Assembly (NCBI GenBank): GCA_013398015.1
Contig: VZRR01007600.1
Coordinates: 1-64,000 of the forward strand
DNA from: Oreocharis arfaki
Taxonomy: Eukaryota > Chordata > Aves > Passeriformes > Paramythiidae
Direction: 5' to 3'
DNA: 64,000 bases
Of this stretch, positions 11,101 to 26,100 are shown one piece after another. The translations under genes were made by a program, and so were the position numbers. A model generated the notes under the pieces. That model was not told the origin of the DNA, ran no database searches, and was given only the letters and a program-made list of their open reading frames with translations. Numbering within the stretch: position 1 is the stretch's first letter; each line of letters opens with the position of its first letter.

Positions 11101-14100
11101 CCAAAAGGGCAGTGAAATCACCTGCAGAATTCTCTCACTGCTGACAGGTTCCAGTATTTGCCATGCATATACTAACAAAGATCAAGATCATTTATTAAAG
11201 GCACACCCTTCAGAAAATGCTGACTACCTGACAGCTGATTCAGAAATACGAATGGACTTAGGGTGGACTTTTTTTCACATATGCTTCTTTTTTTGTGTGT
11301 GTGGGCAACACTATGGGGTTGTTTTGTTAACCATTACTGTAGCCAAATCCTTAACTCACACCATTGTTTACTGTACACCTATAGCCTTCCAACCTGGCTT
11401 TTAAGACATCTTTATGGAGGGCAGAGCAAGTCATTTGGTACCTGCTGTAACTTCTATGTGCATAAAACACATTTTCCATAGCAGCTTTCACAGACAGAGC
11501 TGCAGAGAATTTCTGCAAGGTCATATAGATTTAGCTATGTTTTCCAAAATTTAAAAAAACACTTTTACCTTTCATCTGTTTTTGGTATTTTTGGAGCTCT
11601 GGTGCCAAAAACCCACTTAATGGTCCAAGACAACCAATTGCATTAGCAATTGAGTCTTCATCATCTAAGTCATTCTCTTCATCACTGTCTCTGGTTCTGC
11701 CTAACCTCCTGTCAAAAGAGAACATAAGAGAAGTAAGGAAGATACATTCTTAAATGTGAACATTATGGAGAATTTTTATCTTTTTCAGAAGCATACAAGG
11801 GAGGATTCCACCTGCCTTTTCACCATCTGTGGAGGGTAAATAATAACTCTATACACCATATGCAGTGCATTGCAAGCTTACCCTGAAAATGAAGTTGATT
11901 TTACTGCTGCAGGGAAAGGAGTAATATTGTACGTGTATTTCTCCCTTAATTCTGCCAGTTGTGGGAAAGGAAACTGAGCCATGGTGTAAACAGTCTAGAG
12001 GGGGGAAAAAAAGAACATTAAAAATTTTTGCTTTAATTAGCCGTCTCACAAAAGATTTTTCCATGAACAGACTTCCACAGTCTTGCAGGATTAAAGGCTG
12101 CACATTCTTGCACATTCACATGCTGTAAGAAAATGGTCTAGTTTTATGATTCAGTCAGTATTTCCTGTAAGAAAAATAAAGACTGACTCGCTAGAAAAAT
12201 ACACAGTTCATTAAAAAAACAAAAAGGAATTGATAACATGAGCTGTAGGATCCTTTTTAACTCCTATACTCATTAAATAATTATTGTCAACCCCTCTTTG
12301 TCAGTACACCGGAAATTTTCCTCCAATCATTTCATTTGCATGAATGCATCATTTAGGATTTGGGGATCTTTCCAGAAGACCTATGTTTTTGCTCAAGTAT
12401 TCAACAAAGTATTAGCACTAGCATAGATAGGAAGGGGTACATCCTCATTGATGTGGACTGCCAGCTGATTCATTATTTTACCTAAGAAGCTCAAGAGCTT
12501 GTGTGAAGGAAATCACACCAACACAAAATTATAGCTAAAGAGGAAGGATCCAACATTATCCAGGTTTTCTTCCCTCAGTTTCTAGTTTTGAGTGCTGGTT
12601 AGTTTTGAGGGCAAAGGTGGAGTTTGGTAGGGTAAAGGTAGATGTTTTTTCTAAAACAAGGTCATCAAAATGCTAATAGATTTTTGTCAACTCAGAATTA
12701 AAGAAGATACACAGTTGCAAATGCATTTCCTTTCAGCATCACTTTTGCTGTAAGTAACCAGCCAACCTGGCATAAAGATGCATCATATTCATTGCAATAT
12801 CACAGCTGATTTGTTCCTACCTACTTTAAGTTGCCTTTTTTTCCCTGCTTTTGTTCACTATTCAGAACTTACAAATTACTGCCAAATAATTCATTGGGAG
12901 TCTCAATGTCAGAAGAAAAAAAAAACCAAAACCAAAAATATAATTTCCCATAGTTTCTCTGAAATATTAAAGCTTTTCCACACCCTGAAAATTAAGTATC
13001 TTTTGAAAGACAGCAACATAAAATTTTCTCATTAGCTGTGACAGCAAAACTTCACTTATTTTTTTCCTGTGCTATTAAGTTAGTGACATTTTCATCTGAA
13101 GGCAAATGACCTCAATTAAGATGAAAGGAAATTCTGAACAGTTTCTACAGAATCCATTCTTGAACCATGCCTTGTCTATGCTAAATACACTATGGAAAAT
13201 TGCAAACATGAATTCACTACTAGACATTTCCTGACATAAGGAGGGAAAAAGTTTCCCTAATGGCACTGATGTAAGCACTGAGGAGCAGGAAGGACACTCC
13301 TGTCTGAATCGGAGACAGGGCAATAGTGCACCTCAACAGGCTTCTGTGTGAGAATGCTTTTACAGTTCGGGCCATGCACAGACTCTAAGGAAAATGCCTT
13401 CAAAAGGCCAGAGCATGAACTGAAGTTTTGCCAATCCATTAAACTACAATGCTCTGTGAAAGAAAAATATTCTCTAGGGCCTGAACAGTGATTTCCCATC
13501 AGTCTAGCAGACAAAGGAATTTTATGATCTGGAGAAAGACCTACCTCCAGCCCAACACGTCTGCCTGTTTGTTTGATCTCCACCATACTTTCCTGTTAGG
13601 TTTGTTTTTTTTTTCATATGTTTCAACTCTCTCTGCAGGTTTGTCTGGAATTTATTTCTACTCTTTATGTCAACATCCTTCTCAGGTAACTTGTTCCATA
13701 TGCTAGTTACCCTTTAAGTGAAACAGTCGACTCTGAGTCCTCCATTTACTCCTTGCACCTACTGTTTCAGATTACACTTTTAGCTTTTGCCTGTCTCCAA
13801 TCTGTGTCTCTTCTACATCTTCTACAATTTCTTTCATTTAGAATACATATTTTTAGCTTAATTACTGTTATCAGGCTATAACTGTAGGTGTCGCCTACCA
13901 CCTGGCTAAGAGATTCACAAAACAAATTTTATGCCAGTGCAAGTTCTACTGAAAATCAAAAAAAATATTGTCAACCAACGCCTGTGATACCCTCCCAGAA
14001 ACACTTCAGAGCCAAAGCATTCTTTTTCTAGTTTTCACACTGCCTTGGATGCCGTTTGGTTAATTCTGGGGAACTGCCCCAGAGGGAAATCGCCCCTGGG

Positions 14101-17100
14101 CTACAGACACAAAGCATGATGTAGGCAAACTTAGTATCTTATTTACAGCCATAAGGGACAGATCCCCGGAACAAGAGACAAGAAAAAAAACTCTCTATTC
14201 TCACCTTAAATCATTTGAGAATCCTTTGCCTTACCCTAAAACTGCAAAGTCATCTACACCCTCAGCAGAACACCATATGGGAGGTGATGGGCCGTGGCTT
14301 CCAAACAGGGTAAGCCATTTTGCGGACAACTCATCAAACACTCTTATCTCAATAGCTGCTTCTCACCGCTTTAAGGCTCTTCTTTCTTTTCACTTCGACT
14401 AAGAAAACAAAATAAAAAGCAAAAGCAAAAACAAACCCAAAAGAAAACAGACAAAGTGCTACACAAGTAGAAAGCTAACAATGAATACCATTAAATCAGG
14501 GTAACTGCCTAGGGAGATAGTTCAAAATGCTAGAGTACCACAGAAAGATTAATCTCTGCTCCCTTGCATTCCAGTAAATACAAAGGGATGCCTCTCCTGC
14601 AGTCGGCCTCTCATCTCCTCTGTGCTGCAATGCTTCCAGGTGTACAAACTGAATTAGTTCAGCTGCTCATAAAAATGCTCGCTTACTGAGAAGGCATGGA
14701 AGCACAGACCCAGTCTAGCACACTCTCTTTAGAGTATCTGCAGACACCTGGTGTACAGCCTTCTGTCTCCATATCAGAACCAATACACACCCAGTCTAGA
14801 ATCCGGTGCGTACAGCACTTACCCTTTATTCACCCAAACTGTTCAATCTGAAAAAGGAGGAAACTGTAGGCTGGCTTGCTCCTCCAATGCCTCCATGCTC
14901 TCCTCAGTAAAACGTTAAGAACTCTTGCCACACAAAGGCCAAATCTGCAAAAGCTTTAAGGCTTCCATCCTAACTATAGGTACTGCCTGCATGGGAGGGA
15001 TAAAACTGCAGCAACTATACATGCTGGTGGAGAGAATGAGGACATGAGTCCCCTGTTCTACTTTAGACATCTGCTCTGTCAACACTTCCCTTGAAGGATC
15101 AGTTGTATCCCCCTCCTCTAACTCCCAAAAGAAATAAGGCTCTTAGAGCACAATTTGTTTTCCAGTGGTTGAGAAGCATCTGTTACCCTGGCTTACGTGA
15201 GCTGGGACAAGTAGTTTAGATAAAGATATAAGTGTTATGCAAGTCTAAAGAGAAGCGACCTCTACCAAAGTGTGTAGGGAAGGCAGAGTGGGATATTAAT
15301 CCTTTCCCACAGTAGGATACTAATCCTTGGGCCATCTTGTAAAAAGCATTAGATGTAAATTCATCATTCTGATTTTTATTAGGGGAAAAAAAAAAATTGA
15401 AAACAAAGCATCTCTGGATGACTCCTCTGAAAAAGCTTAAAGCAATTAAAAAACCAGCATGTTCAAACAGCCTGGATCTTCTCATTAATGCAATGGTTCA
15501 TATTTCTTAATTTTTTCTACAATCAGATACATGGCAGCACTTATATGCTCTCTTGTACTCCCGTAGTGCCTCATTCTTTCCACTTAGAGTAAAGAAGGCC
15601 TAGAGTAAAGACCTCAGAGATGGCTACACTGCCAGTGCCTGCCTTTGACTTGAAGAATGCTATGCAAACTATATTGTGGTTTCTTCAACTGGGAGGACAC
15701 GCATAAACCAGACACACTGCTCCTCCATACACAGAATTAAACGTGCCACATTCTCCGTATCAATGGCAATGCCATCCTACCTTAACACTCCTAACACTCA
15801 TAGTGTATGTGCAACAAAATACCCACATACACTATGAACACACATAGGTATCATGCCAAATACGAATTTTTTGTAGAAGCACAAAAAGATTGCTAATTTG
15901 GTAGTATTTGTAATTGCAACAGCTATAAAACAAAAAAAAATCCTTCCATCCCTCCAACCAGTAAGCTACCCATGCCTTATCTTCTATTACACACAGTAGC
16001 AAAGAAAGAAATTAAGAGAGTCATGGAAGACCACCTCAGCTTTCCCAAATTATTCTTATTCATAAATGCCACATCTATATTTTGCACTACACTGGAGACC
16101 ATGGAACTGAAATACAATGAGAAGATGTCAGCTTGCGCTGCCCTCCTTACACATCCTCAGTATCTGAACTGTCTTGTGAGGAACCTTAACACATTTTTAA
16201 AAAGCATCTGAGTACCTCTGACCAGCTGCATTTCCATTTTTGACGCAAAAGAAAGCCACAACACTCACTCCTCCCATTCCTAGAGCTTCCTCATCAGACA
16301 AAATAACAATGACCAAAATAATAAAACTGAAAATAATCCTTTACTTCAGGGCAGTACTTTACCAGACTAGGTAAGTGTATTTTGACACAGTCTTCCAACA
16401 GTAGGTAATAGAAGTCAGCTATTCTATTACCTGCTAACAACCATTATTAAACTTGTGTAGCTTCATAGACTTTTTTCCTTCCCCTAAGACAGGTACAAAT
16501 CAGGTGAATTGTGTTCTCTGTAGTTGCACCCATTTAATCTCTATGTTCTAACCCATCAAATGGAAAGCTCCAGAACTGTAGCACGAAGTCCTTATAAAAC
16601 ACCTACATAGACAACACATTTAAAATATCACAAGAATAAGTGTAACTGTAAATAAATAAATCGTATCTGAGATACTAAAGGCCCTTTCCTTTCCCAGAAC
16701 AATGAGGGTCTTTGTTCTCATACAACGACATATGCTTTAAAAACTCAGGGACTGCAATTATCTACAAATGTCTTTGTTTACAGAACACTACTGATTGTTC
16801 ATGGCTGGGTTTTTTTTAAATCATAAAGGACTTTTTATATACTTCTCACTTCATAAACTCTTATTTCCCACAGTGTCTGCAGAATGAAAAGGACACAGTG
16901 TAATAAACAACTGACCAAAACATAAAAATAAGGCAAAAGAACACCCTAAAAATTGTGACTGCTAAAAGATTCAACATCTTACTTGTGTAAATCCAATCGG
17001 GCATTATATCACAGAATTGAATATGCAATTGTCAACATAGAATCAATTTTTATTTAAATGAAGCCTAGTGGTTCTCCATATTTCATATAAAAAAGAAGAC

Positions 17101-20100
17101 TCTAGCTCTAACCACAGGTTAGAGGTTACTTGTTTCATTGACATGCTAGCTCAATCCAGTTATCTGAAACTTTTATTCTCGGGAGAATTTATGTTTCAGC
17201 AGTATCTGAACAAAAGTGTAATTTGTTAGAAATCAAGACCTGAAGAAACCAACAGAGAAAACACAAAAAATAATTACATCAGAATTACTCACCTGCATAA
17301 GTTCATTGCTGTCAATCAGACTGTCTTCAAGCATCTCCTGGGTCAGCTTGCCCATAGTACTGTAAAACTCATCTGCAGTTTCACAACACTCAATTTGCCT
17401 ACATCAAAACACATAGTGGTTTTTATTTCACTTTTACATACGACTCTACATATTCAAAACAAAACTGATTTTCTTGTCGTCATAAAATATGCATTTCCAT
17501 TAGACAGCTAAACTTTTATCTGCAATTCTGCCCTGACTTCCAAATAATAAAACTGTGCACACAGCACTGGAAAAGCTGCAGCAGTAAAAAGATGCACCAA
17601 GTACAGCTTGCTGTCCTGACTCCTCATGATAACAGATTCATGTATCTCCAGACAGACTATTCTCTCTGCCCCTTTCACTTCTACAGTACAATAATCAATA
17701 AATTTTGCCTCCTACTAGAAAAAGAGAGTTCCTTCATCAGTTCAAAAAGAGAGCATAAAGATTTCTTAACTGCCTTATCACCCATTCTTCACCATGCACC
17801 AAATGGCCAAATTCACTGGCTGAAGTTTCTTTTTGTCAAACAGGAAGATATCCACTGGCTAGCAACCATTCCCAAGGAATAAATTAAGTACAGGTGCATT
17901 CATACATGTCGTTGTGTTAAAAAGTAATTAAGCTAACATAATGCAGAATGAAGGAAAATTCACTCATCATATTTGTGAATGCTATTTCTAAATTAGAGAT
18001 GGGAACTCCAGTTTTGGTTTTGGTTGGTTGTTTGCTTTGGTAGTATGCTTTCGTTTGTCTTGTTTTGGGGAGGGAGGTTCAACTGGATATTTTTTCTGCA
18101 CTTTTTCTTTAATCTCTAAAAACACAGAATCATTCTAAACACACAGGGTGTCACCTAGAGAAGGAAAAATACTAGTAATATGCTTTTGTGAGTTGATGTT
18201 CTACATACATTAGGGTCAGCTGCTAAACATCTCTCCTGTCAAGTAAAAAATTTGTTTTACTTATATCCCAAGGTAGCACATTGATGGCTACATATGAGGC
18301 CTTTCCTCTAAAACACAGATGCCGGAATGATGAAAAAAAAATACACTGCCTTTTTTCTTAAGCAATACAAGAAGCTTCCCTTGTTCTTCAGCATCTGTAC
18401 CTAACCATTGAACTATGAAACTCCTATTGAAGTCTTAACATAGTTTGGTCAAAATAATGATTACATCGCTAAAAAAAAAAATTAAATAATTAGTAGGAAT
18501 AATGGGTATGTAACCAATTATCACCAACTTACAGCTTACCTGCCCTGATACCTTCAGTCTCTCATGATCTCCACACACTGCTTTCTCCACTGCACCTATA
18601 ATTAACTTCCCCATTCCTTCAGTCTCCCTCAAAACAGAAGTATGATTGAGCCACCCACGTTTCAAAAGTCCACTTCTCACCCTATCTTCATTTGAGAATG
18701 AATCCTGAGAAGTATGAAGATCATGAGACTATGAACACTATTTCAGGCCCCACTTCTTTAAATCCCCCCTGTTTTAGTTCTAATGGTGGACAAAGAGAAA
18801 CAAAAATACCACAATCCTCTCCCAGCAAAAACAGTGCCCTATCTTTTACCAGACTTTCTCTCATTCCCCACAAACAACAGTTACAAGATGTGCAGTGGGA
18901 TCAGCTTATTCTCTTGGACACATACTTATTTATTTCTCGATTCTGTTCCTTTCAATTTTTTAAAACATATTTAATTTTTCTTTAACCTTTATGGTAAAAT
19001 CTTCAAAGTCGTAACTTCCTTTTTTATCATGTTATGAGTTGTAGTATTCACAATTACAGATTTTAAGTGCACAGAGATCCACTGGAAGGACTTTTTACTG
19101 AAAGCACTATGTGACTACGTATAGATTAATCCTAATGCAAATGATTCATGCAAGTTTAATTAGTGAGCTGAATATAAAAAAAAGCTCTCAGGAAATTATT
19201 ATTCTAATTATTATTCTTCAGATTAAAAATTAAACGTACTAAACAAAGCCTCTTAAAATGCTACCAGCCTGCAGTGCTAATTTATTCAGAAAGAAAAAAG
19301 GAAATGAAACTTCCAAGGACAGAACTGAACATAAATCCTAGTAGTTCAGTTTCAGAGCAAAAAAAGGAAGATGAGCTTTAATAGGCATCACAAGAAAAAA
19401 TTGATGCAGCTGCTGATGCCAGCTGAAAAATGTTTCCAGCTGAACTAACATCTGCTTGACCTGTCAGAGCTCACACCTCCCACTGAAGCCAGCGACAAAA
19501 CTCATTTCTCTGGGAGCACTGTAAACTCTTTGGAAAGTAAATATTTGCTTTGACAACAGAGGAGTTTAAAGAACTAGCCATCTCTTGTTTTTTCACCATG
19601 TGGTGAGTTTCCAAGGCCATAAAGGACTATAACAGAAACTTGGCTTGAATGTGCTTAAAAGAAGAGAATTTCAGGAAAATTAATTTTCAGGCCTTAACAG
19701 AAAAGACCTGTGTACCACTGAATCATTCCCTTAGTAACCGAACTCTTGTACTGGGCAAAGCCAATGGGCTCAAATCTTTAAGTCTCCTTAAGCGAAACCA
19801 AGGGAATTAACATTCCCAGTTTCAGGTACCCAACTAATTAGTTGGTCACCCTGAAGCCTATGAGTGTGTCTTTACACAAAGTATACCAATTCCTTCAGAG
19901 GTTTATGTTCTGGAAAGTCCAGCCTTTTAGCACAGCATGAAGACATTATACACAGATAACTCCAACAAGTAGAGACATTTTCTGCAAAAACGGTCAATTA
20001 ATTATCATGCCCATTCTGACATGATGTCAGAATCGTGTTTTTAAGAAACCATAAAGGTCCTTTTTGCAGCTTTTTCAAAACATAATCATTCTCCTGAAAG

Positions 20101-23100
20101 ACTGAATCTTGTTTAGAATTGAGAACATCTTCTTAAGGAAAACAAAAGTTAAACATGGCTCATACTGAAAACAAAAAACAGATAAAAGTGACCACTTACT
20201 CTCCTAGCTTTGCCCAGATAGCCAAAGCTACTCTCAGTATAATTTCAGAGCCTTCAAAGAATACTGAATCCCAGATCTTCAGAACGGTATGGTTGGGCAG
20301 ACAGGTGGCAAAGAGTGTCAGAAACCACTGCATTGTGAAGACATTTGTAAGTGGGGGTTCGTAGCCTCCTGGAGTCAAAAAAACAAACAAGCAAAAAACT
20401 TGAAGTAATTGCAATTTACTATCGTTTTACAAGGAGTATAAACTGCATACTAAAATCCACCAGACATTCTAGCACCTCTGTTATTGCTCAAAACTTACTC
20501 AGCCTGCAGCTGTCCAAAGATAAGCTGAGAAGAGCAATGGAAAAATTACAGTCACCTTCCATTCTGCTGCACTGCAAAAAACTAAGCAGCAGCATTGGTT
20601 TTGGGCTGTAAACCCTGGAATACACCAGCACACTTTTTTCCCCTTAAATAAGAAAGATTGTTTCTCCTTACCCAAAGCCATATGAAATAAAAACTTCCAT
20701 CAAAAAAAAGAAACAAAACAAACCCACCAACTTCCCCACAAATTGCTATATTTCTTCACCAACTGACAGCATAAGTCTTTATCTACATGAAAGTGAAGGC
20801 GACTGTCTCTGTAAAGTCATATCTATTATTTCAATATCCTGATGTACTTGTTAAGTTTCAAACAAGATGCACTATTTCAGTCTGAAACTCTGAAGTTTTA
20901 CTTTTTTGTTATGCTCAGAGAACACTTTGTGCATCCCAGTATCAACCGATGCACTGAAGGCCATGACGAAAGAGGCCAGCCTGTGAAAATCCTTTCAAAC
21001 AGCAATTATTTCCTTGATACCATTTCTTTGTTTTTTATACAGTTTGGGCACAGCCACATGGAACATAGTAGCAGATCTTTTCTAAGACGGAACTCAGGGT
21101 GCACTTAGCTTCCCAACTGAAAAAGAAACCAAATCAACAAACAAAAAACCTCTTGCCCTCCCCAGAACATTCTCAGATAAAAGAGATGTAAGTCTGGATG
21201 GAATGCTATGCCAGAAAAAAAAAATAATTCACAGTGCAAAGCCAGTTTTCAGGTAGCAACCCAAGATGTTCTTCTGAGTTTTGCACCTGCATATTGGTAA
21301 GGATCCAGGCGAAGAAATACTAACCTGCTCCCACTCGGTCTCACATCGTAACTCTGCCCAGAGTAACTATATGAGCCAGCAACTACACAGACCGGTAGGA
21401 GGACAGCTATCTTGAACTCAGGCAAGCAATTAGTTTTCCAAGGTTGCCCTTGCACTAAGCTATGTGTTAGTGTTGTCACTCCCTGCTTTGTATATTCTTG
21501 TCAACACAATTTGTGTTTGCAGCTAGTGGTGGGACCAAATTATTTCCCTTTGTTTTCTCCTGGAAGTACCACCTATTTATGTTAAGGTTATCAATAATGG
21601 AAACCATCATATTTCATCTTAACATTTAAAATACACGTTCTAAGCAATAAACTCATGTAAACACTTAAAGTATTAAACCAGTGTTCAGATTAAACAACAG
21701 CAAGCAGAGTTTAATAGCATTTTCTGTTGAACGTACCTCCACTTTCTCTGTTAGCAGCTCTTTGCAGGGTGTCTAAGTGCTGGGACAGTTCAGGAAGCTT
21801 CATTCGTAAAAGATCTCGGAAAACAGCCATATCCACGGAGAGAGCACGGAGATTATTGACAAAGTAGCTATCAGGAAGCACCTTATCAATTAGGTAAATC
21901 ATGATCTGTGGGGAAAATGAAAGACCATCATGCAGGACTTACAGAGCAGTTATTTTCTAGGAATAACAGAAAAATAAAATTTCTCTGTTCTCTAAAGAAT
22001 TACTTGGAGCCAGTGGCAACACATGCTTCTGACAACTCCACTTATATGGGGAGAAAATAATGTCACTTTGAGCATCCTCAGGTACCCTAGGTATCCACAA
22101 GTATTCAAGGTGCAAAGACCTCTCAAAACTGTCCCGGATTTATGAACCATGAAATTACTGAAATCAATGACTGAAATCCATGTCACAGTAAGCTATGCCC
22201 AAGCTTTTTTGTAATGCGGGCAGCATTACCCACAACAAAAGCCATTTTGACACTTCTGATGTTGAAACTGTTCATGAGATTGTCCACTGCTGGAGAGCCT
22301 CACTATCCCTTTTCCGGTTAATGCCACAACTAGAAGATTGATCTTGCAAATCCCCTATTTTCCCTCTCCAAAATGCAAGGTACTGTTCTTTAAAAAGAGA
22401 TTCTCCATACATTTTACTGTGATGTGTTACTGTGTGCTGCACTCCATCTTGTCACTTTAAAAGGTGCTAAATTAAGCAGCGTGAGACATTTTAAGCAGAC
22501 ATCTGTTTCAAGGGAGATAGCTCAACTACATGGATGGTAATGGATTAAATGGATACTGTAAAACTTTTGAGAATGAACAAATGCAACAAAAAATATGCAG
22601 AAGTTGATGTTTATCATCAGCCTAACAGAAGACACTGACCTTCACTTCAGGATCTTTTACGATCTCTATGGCCACTCTGCTAACCTAACCTAGAGAGCCT
22701 GCACACAGTCATCCCATCTGCCTCAAGTCTCCATTTCTCTCATATGAGCATCCCTACCATGTTCCATACAGACCTTAATTCTCAAGAGAAGCATTGCACC
22801 TTTATATACAGGAGACAATCCTCCTTCCAATCCCTCTCTTTCCATAAGATGCCCACAAAAACAGCTTCTCAGACATAGGACTACAGAGACCACCACCTGA
22901 CATAGTCTTACTGCTTTCTTTTCTTTCTCAGCTTGTGACCACATACTGCCACTTGCCCTTGCAAGATTTCTTCATGCAATAGCAGTCTTATGTTCCGTGT
23001 TTTACAGCATGTGGATCAGTAGTCAACACAGGCAAATCAACAGCTTCTACATGACAGCCTCTTATTTTGTCAGACGCATTACCTAACCTTTGCTGAATAG

Positions 23101-26100
23101 TGAGTCACTTCACTCCACTGTCTTGTAAAAATACGCTTTATTTTGGTCAGATACATTTCAACCAATGGAAGAGTAATTTAATGTAGCAACACTAACTTAC
23201 AACTATGCTATTTGTGCTTTCATTAATTCCTTTGGACATAAGCTATAAACCCCCAAGTTAAAGATACCCTTTTAAAAAGGCCTTTGCTCCTTCCCACTGA
23301 GATTATTTCACTGATCTCAGATATATGAGAGCACAGAGAACAGAAATCTTTTTCAACACTGAAGTTTGTTCTGTTTCACCAACATGTGAATTGCTTTGAG
23401 AAGACTTTTTTTGAAAAGCACTACATGTATTTACCAGTTTGCAATAGATACTGTCTCTGTAACACATCCCTACATATTTATTTTTATTGTTTGATTCTGT
23501 AGCATTTCTACACAATAACATGCAAGAAAAGATTTTTTTTAAGTTTTGGTATCTATGAGAATTTTATGCGTACTTTGATAGCTTCTACACATGCAAGCTG
23601 GGATTTTCTTGCTTACCATAATTTCTGTAGGCTAACTTTGAGTCAATTCCAGGGATCTAACTCAATGCCTACCTTAACTAGTGAACACTCAAGTATCACT
23701 GGCTGGGCATTCACTGAAGCTACCATGTTGGGTCCTGTGCTGTTAAAGCCCCTTGGCATCGTTAATACCTGCTGTTTCCTGGCCCCAGGGAGATGCTTCC
23801 CAGACACAGAGCTTTTGTTTATAACGTCCTTCCCAGAAATGGGACCTGACCAGCAAGACCTGAGAATGTCCTTGCTCCCTCTTAACTCCCAGACTCTACA
23901 ACAACCCAAACACAACTACCCCATAGGTACAATCCTGAGGGCACCTTTACGGGCCTCCGTAGCTGTTCTGAAGTCACTCGCTGCTTGCTTTAGGTGGCAG
24001 TGACTACAACAAAACCTAATGCTAATACCCAATTCTTATGTGCTTCCACACACCGTGTTCCTTTCCTTGCTCTTCCCCTCTTCCCTCTATCCTCTGGGAA
24101 AATTCCAGAAGAAAATTCCTGCAAAGCCCATACACTAAGCTTGGAAAAGAAATTACTTTCTTTTCCATTCTTATTTTTGCCAGGTAAGACCAGCTTTGGT
24201 GCAAGCAGCCTTCAGTGCTTTACCTCCCTGGGGCAGTCTGGCTCCATTCCATTGTCTCCTCCACACAAGAAGCCTGCCACAACTGAAAATAACAGACAAC
24301 ACACAAGGACGCACACAGCTCTTATCGTCACCTTGGACTTCATAAACCTTGGGCAATTGTATTTCCTATGCTACCATTATGTGTTTGGGGAGCTTCTGGA
24401 CAGCATAAAATCACAATAAAATGTGATAAATTAGCTAAAAATATTGAGGAAATCTTAAGCAAGAATTATTGAAAGGAAATTCTACTTTCTGATATAAAGT
24501 CGGTACATTATAGTATTTTCTTCCTATTACAGGCAGCTGTCTAGAATGAAGGATTAAATACCAACTAGCTGGACTCTACTGCCACAAGCTTTGTATTTTA
24601 TGAGCTCTGAGTGAATTTAAATATTTACCATATTTAAATCATTGTCTAAGGCAAAACAAACAGCTCAGTATCTCAAGAGTCACAGTCATCTTTTATTAAT
24701 TTGACCCCAACTCACAAATATGAGCAAGTTTATTTAAGGAAATTTGCCCACGATCTTGCCAAACCTTAAACAACGTCCTGTAGTAAACTGTATTTCCATT
24801 TCCTGACAAATTATAAATTTCATTAAGCTTTCTTTTAACTACAATAAAAACTGTCTAAGAAAACAAAATACTGTGAGACTAATGTAGCCCAGAAATTAGT
24901 GTCAAAGTGACTTACCTTCATTTTGAATATTTAGTGTTTTCCTAGGATTTACTACTAAATGTAGCTGATTAATTAACTGCCTCACATGGAACTGCCACAC
25001 AAGATGCTGATAATGAAATTTTAAGATTTCAGCTACCTATGGTGTTTGCAAGCAGATTTGGGATTATGGGATAAGATATTCCACAGTAAGTAGCAGTGGT
25101 CCCATTTATTTTTTTACAGCCAAGCCCTCACATGTTTCTGTTTGAAAAAAAATTTAACAGTGATAACACTCAAACTATTCATTTTAGCTCAGGATAAAAA
25201 AATAAAAATCCACAGATATAAATTAGCTAACTCTTTTGAGTCCTGCTCTTTTACACTGTCTCCAAAATTCACACATTGGTTTATTCTAAAGTTCACTAAC
25301 TAAAAGCAACCTCCGCCACTGAAAAAAAAAATTTACTCACTTTCAGGGCATCTCCTTCATTGCCCTCCATTACTTCCAGAATAAGTGCAGCTAGTATGTT
25401 AAATCCTTGACAATAGCCAACAGATTTATTCCACCTGGCATATGCCAGCAAAACACGTTTTAATACCACTCGATCTTGCTCTGCCTCCTGGCCACAGTAA
25501 GAACTGCAGCCAGTTCGGTGAAGGTCCTTCAAAGGAAAAAGAAATTAAAATAAAAATAAAAATGACAAGAAGAGAAAAGATGTGTATTTTCCTTCCCCTG
25601 TTAGTTCTCTTGCCTGTCCCAGTTTTCCTTCCACCTCCACCCTCCCAGTACATACACCCAAAGTTGATGACAACGTTTCTTTTTTAATCTGCTAAACCTT
25701 TAGCTTGCCCAAGAGAAATAGTTTCAGCAAGCTCTTAAATAAACAAGTCCCCTAAAAGATGTTCATAAGGCATCGCCACAGAAGATATTAACAGATCTCT
25801 GGGTTTCAAAGAGGCAAGACATAACAGCTGCTTAATTGAACAAAAAAGAGCAAGTTTTTATATCAAAATATAAAAGAACCACTAGACAACCGAATTTTCA
25901 AACCATAAAAATCAGAAACTGTGTCCTTGAAATTTAAGTGACTTATAAATGAAAGGCAAAAAGTACAAAATGGCTGGCTGCTTTAAATATTAAACATTAA
26001 TCAGCTGAGAAATGCAAATAGACAAACAGGTTTCACTCCTGTAAAACAACTGAAAAATACTCATTTGCTCTATATTAAAACATACTTTTTACTCCCAGAA

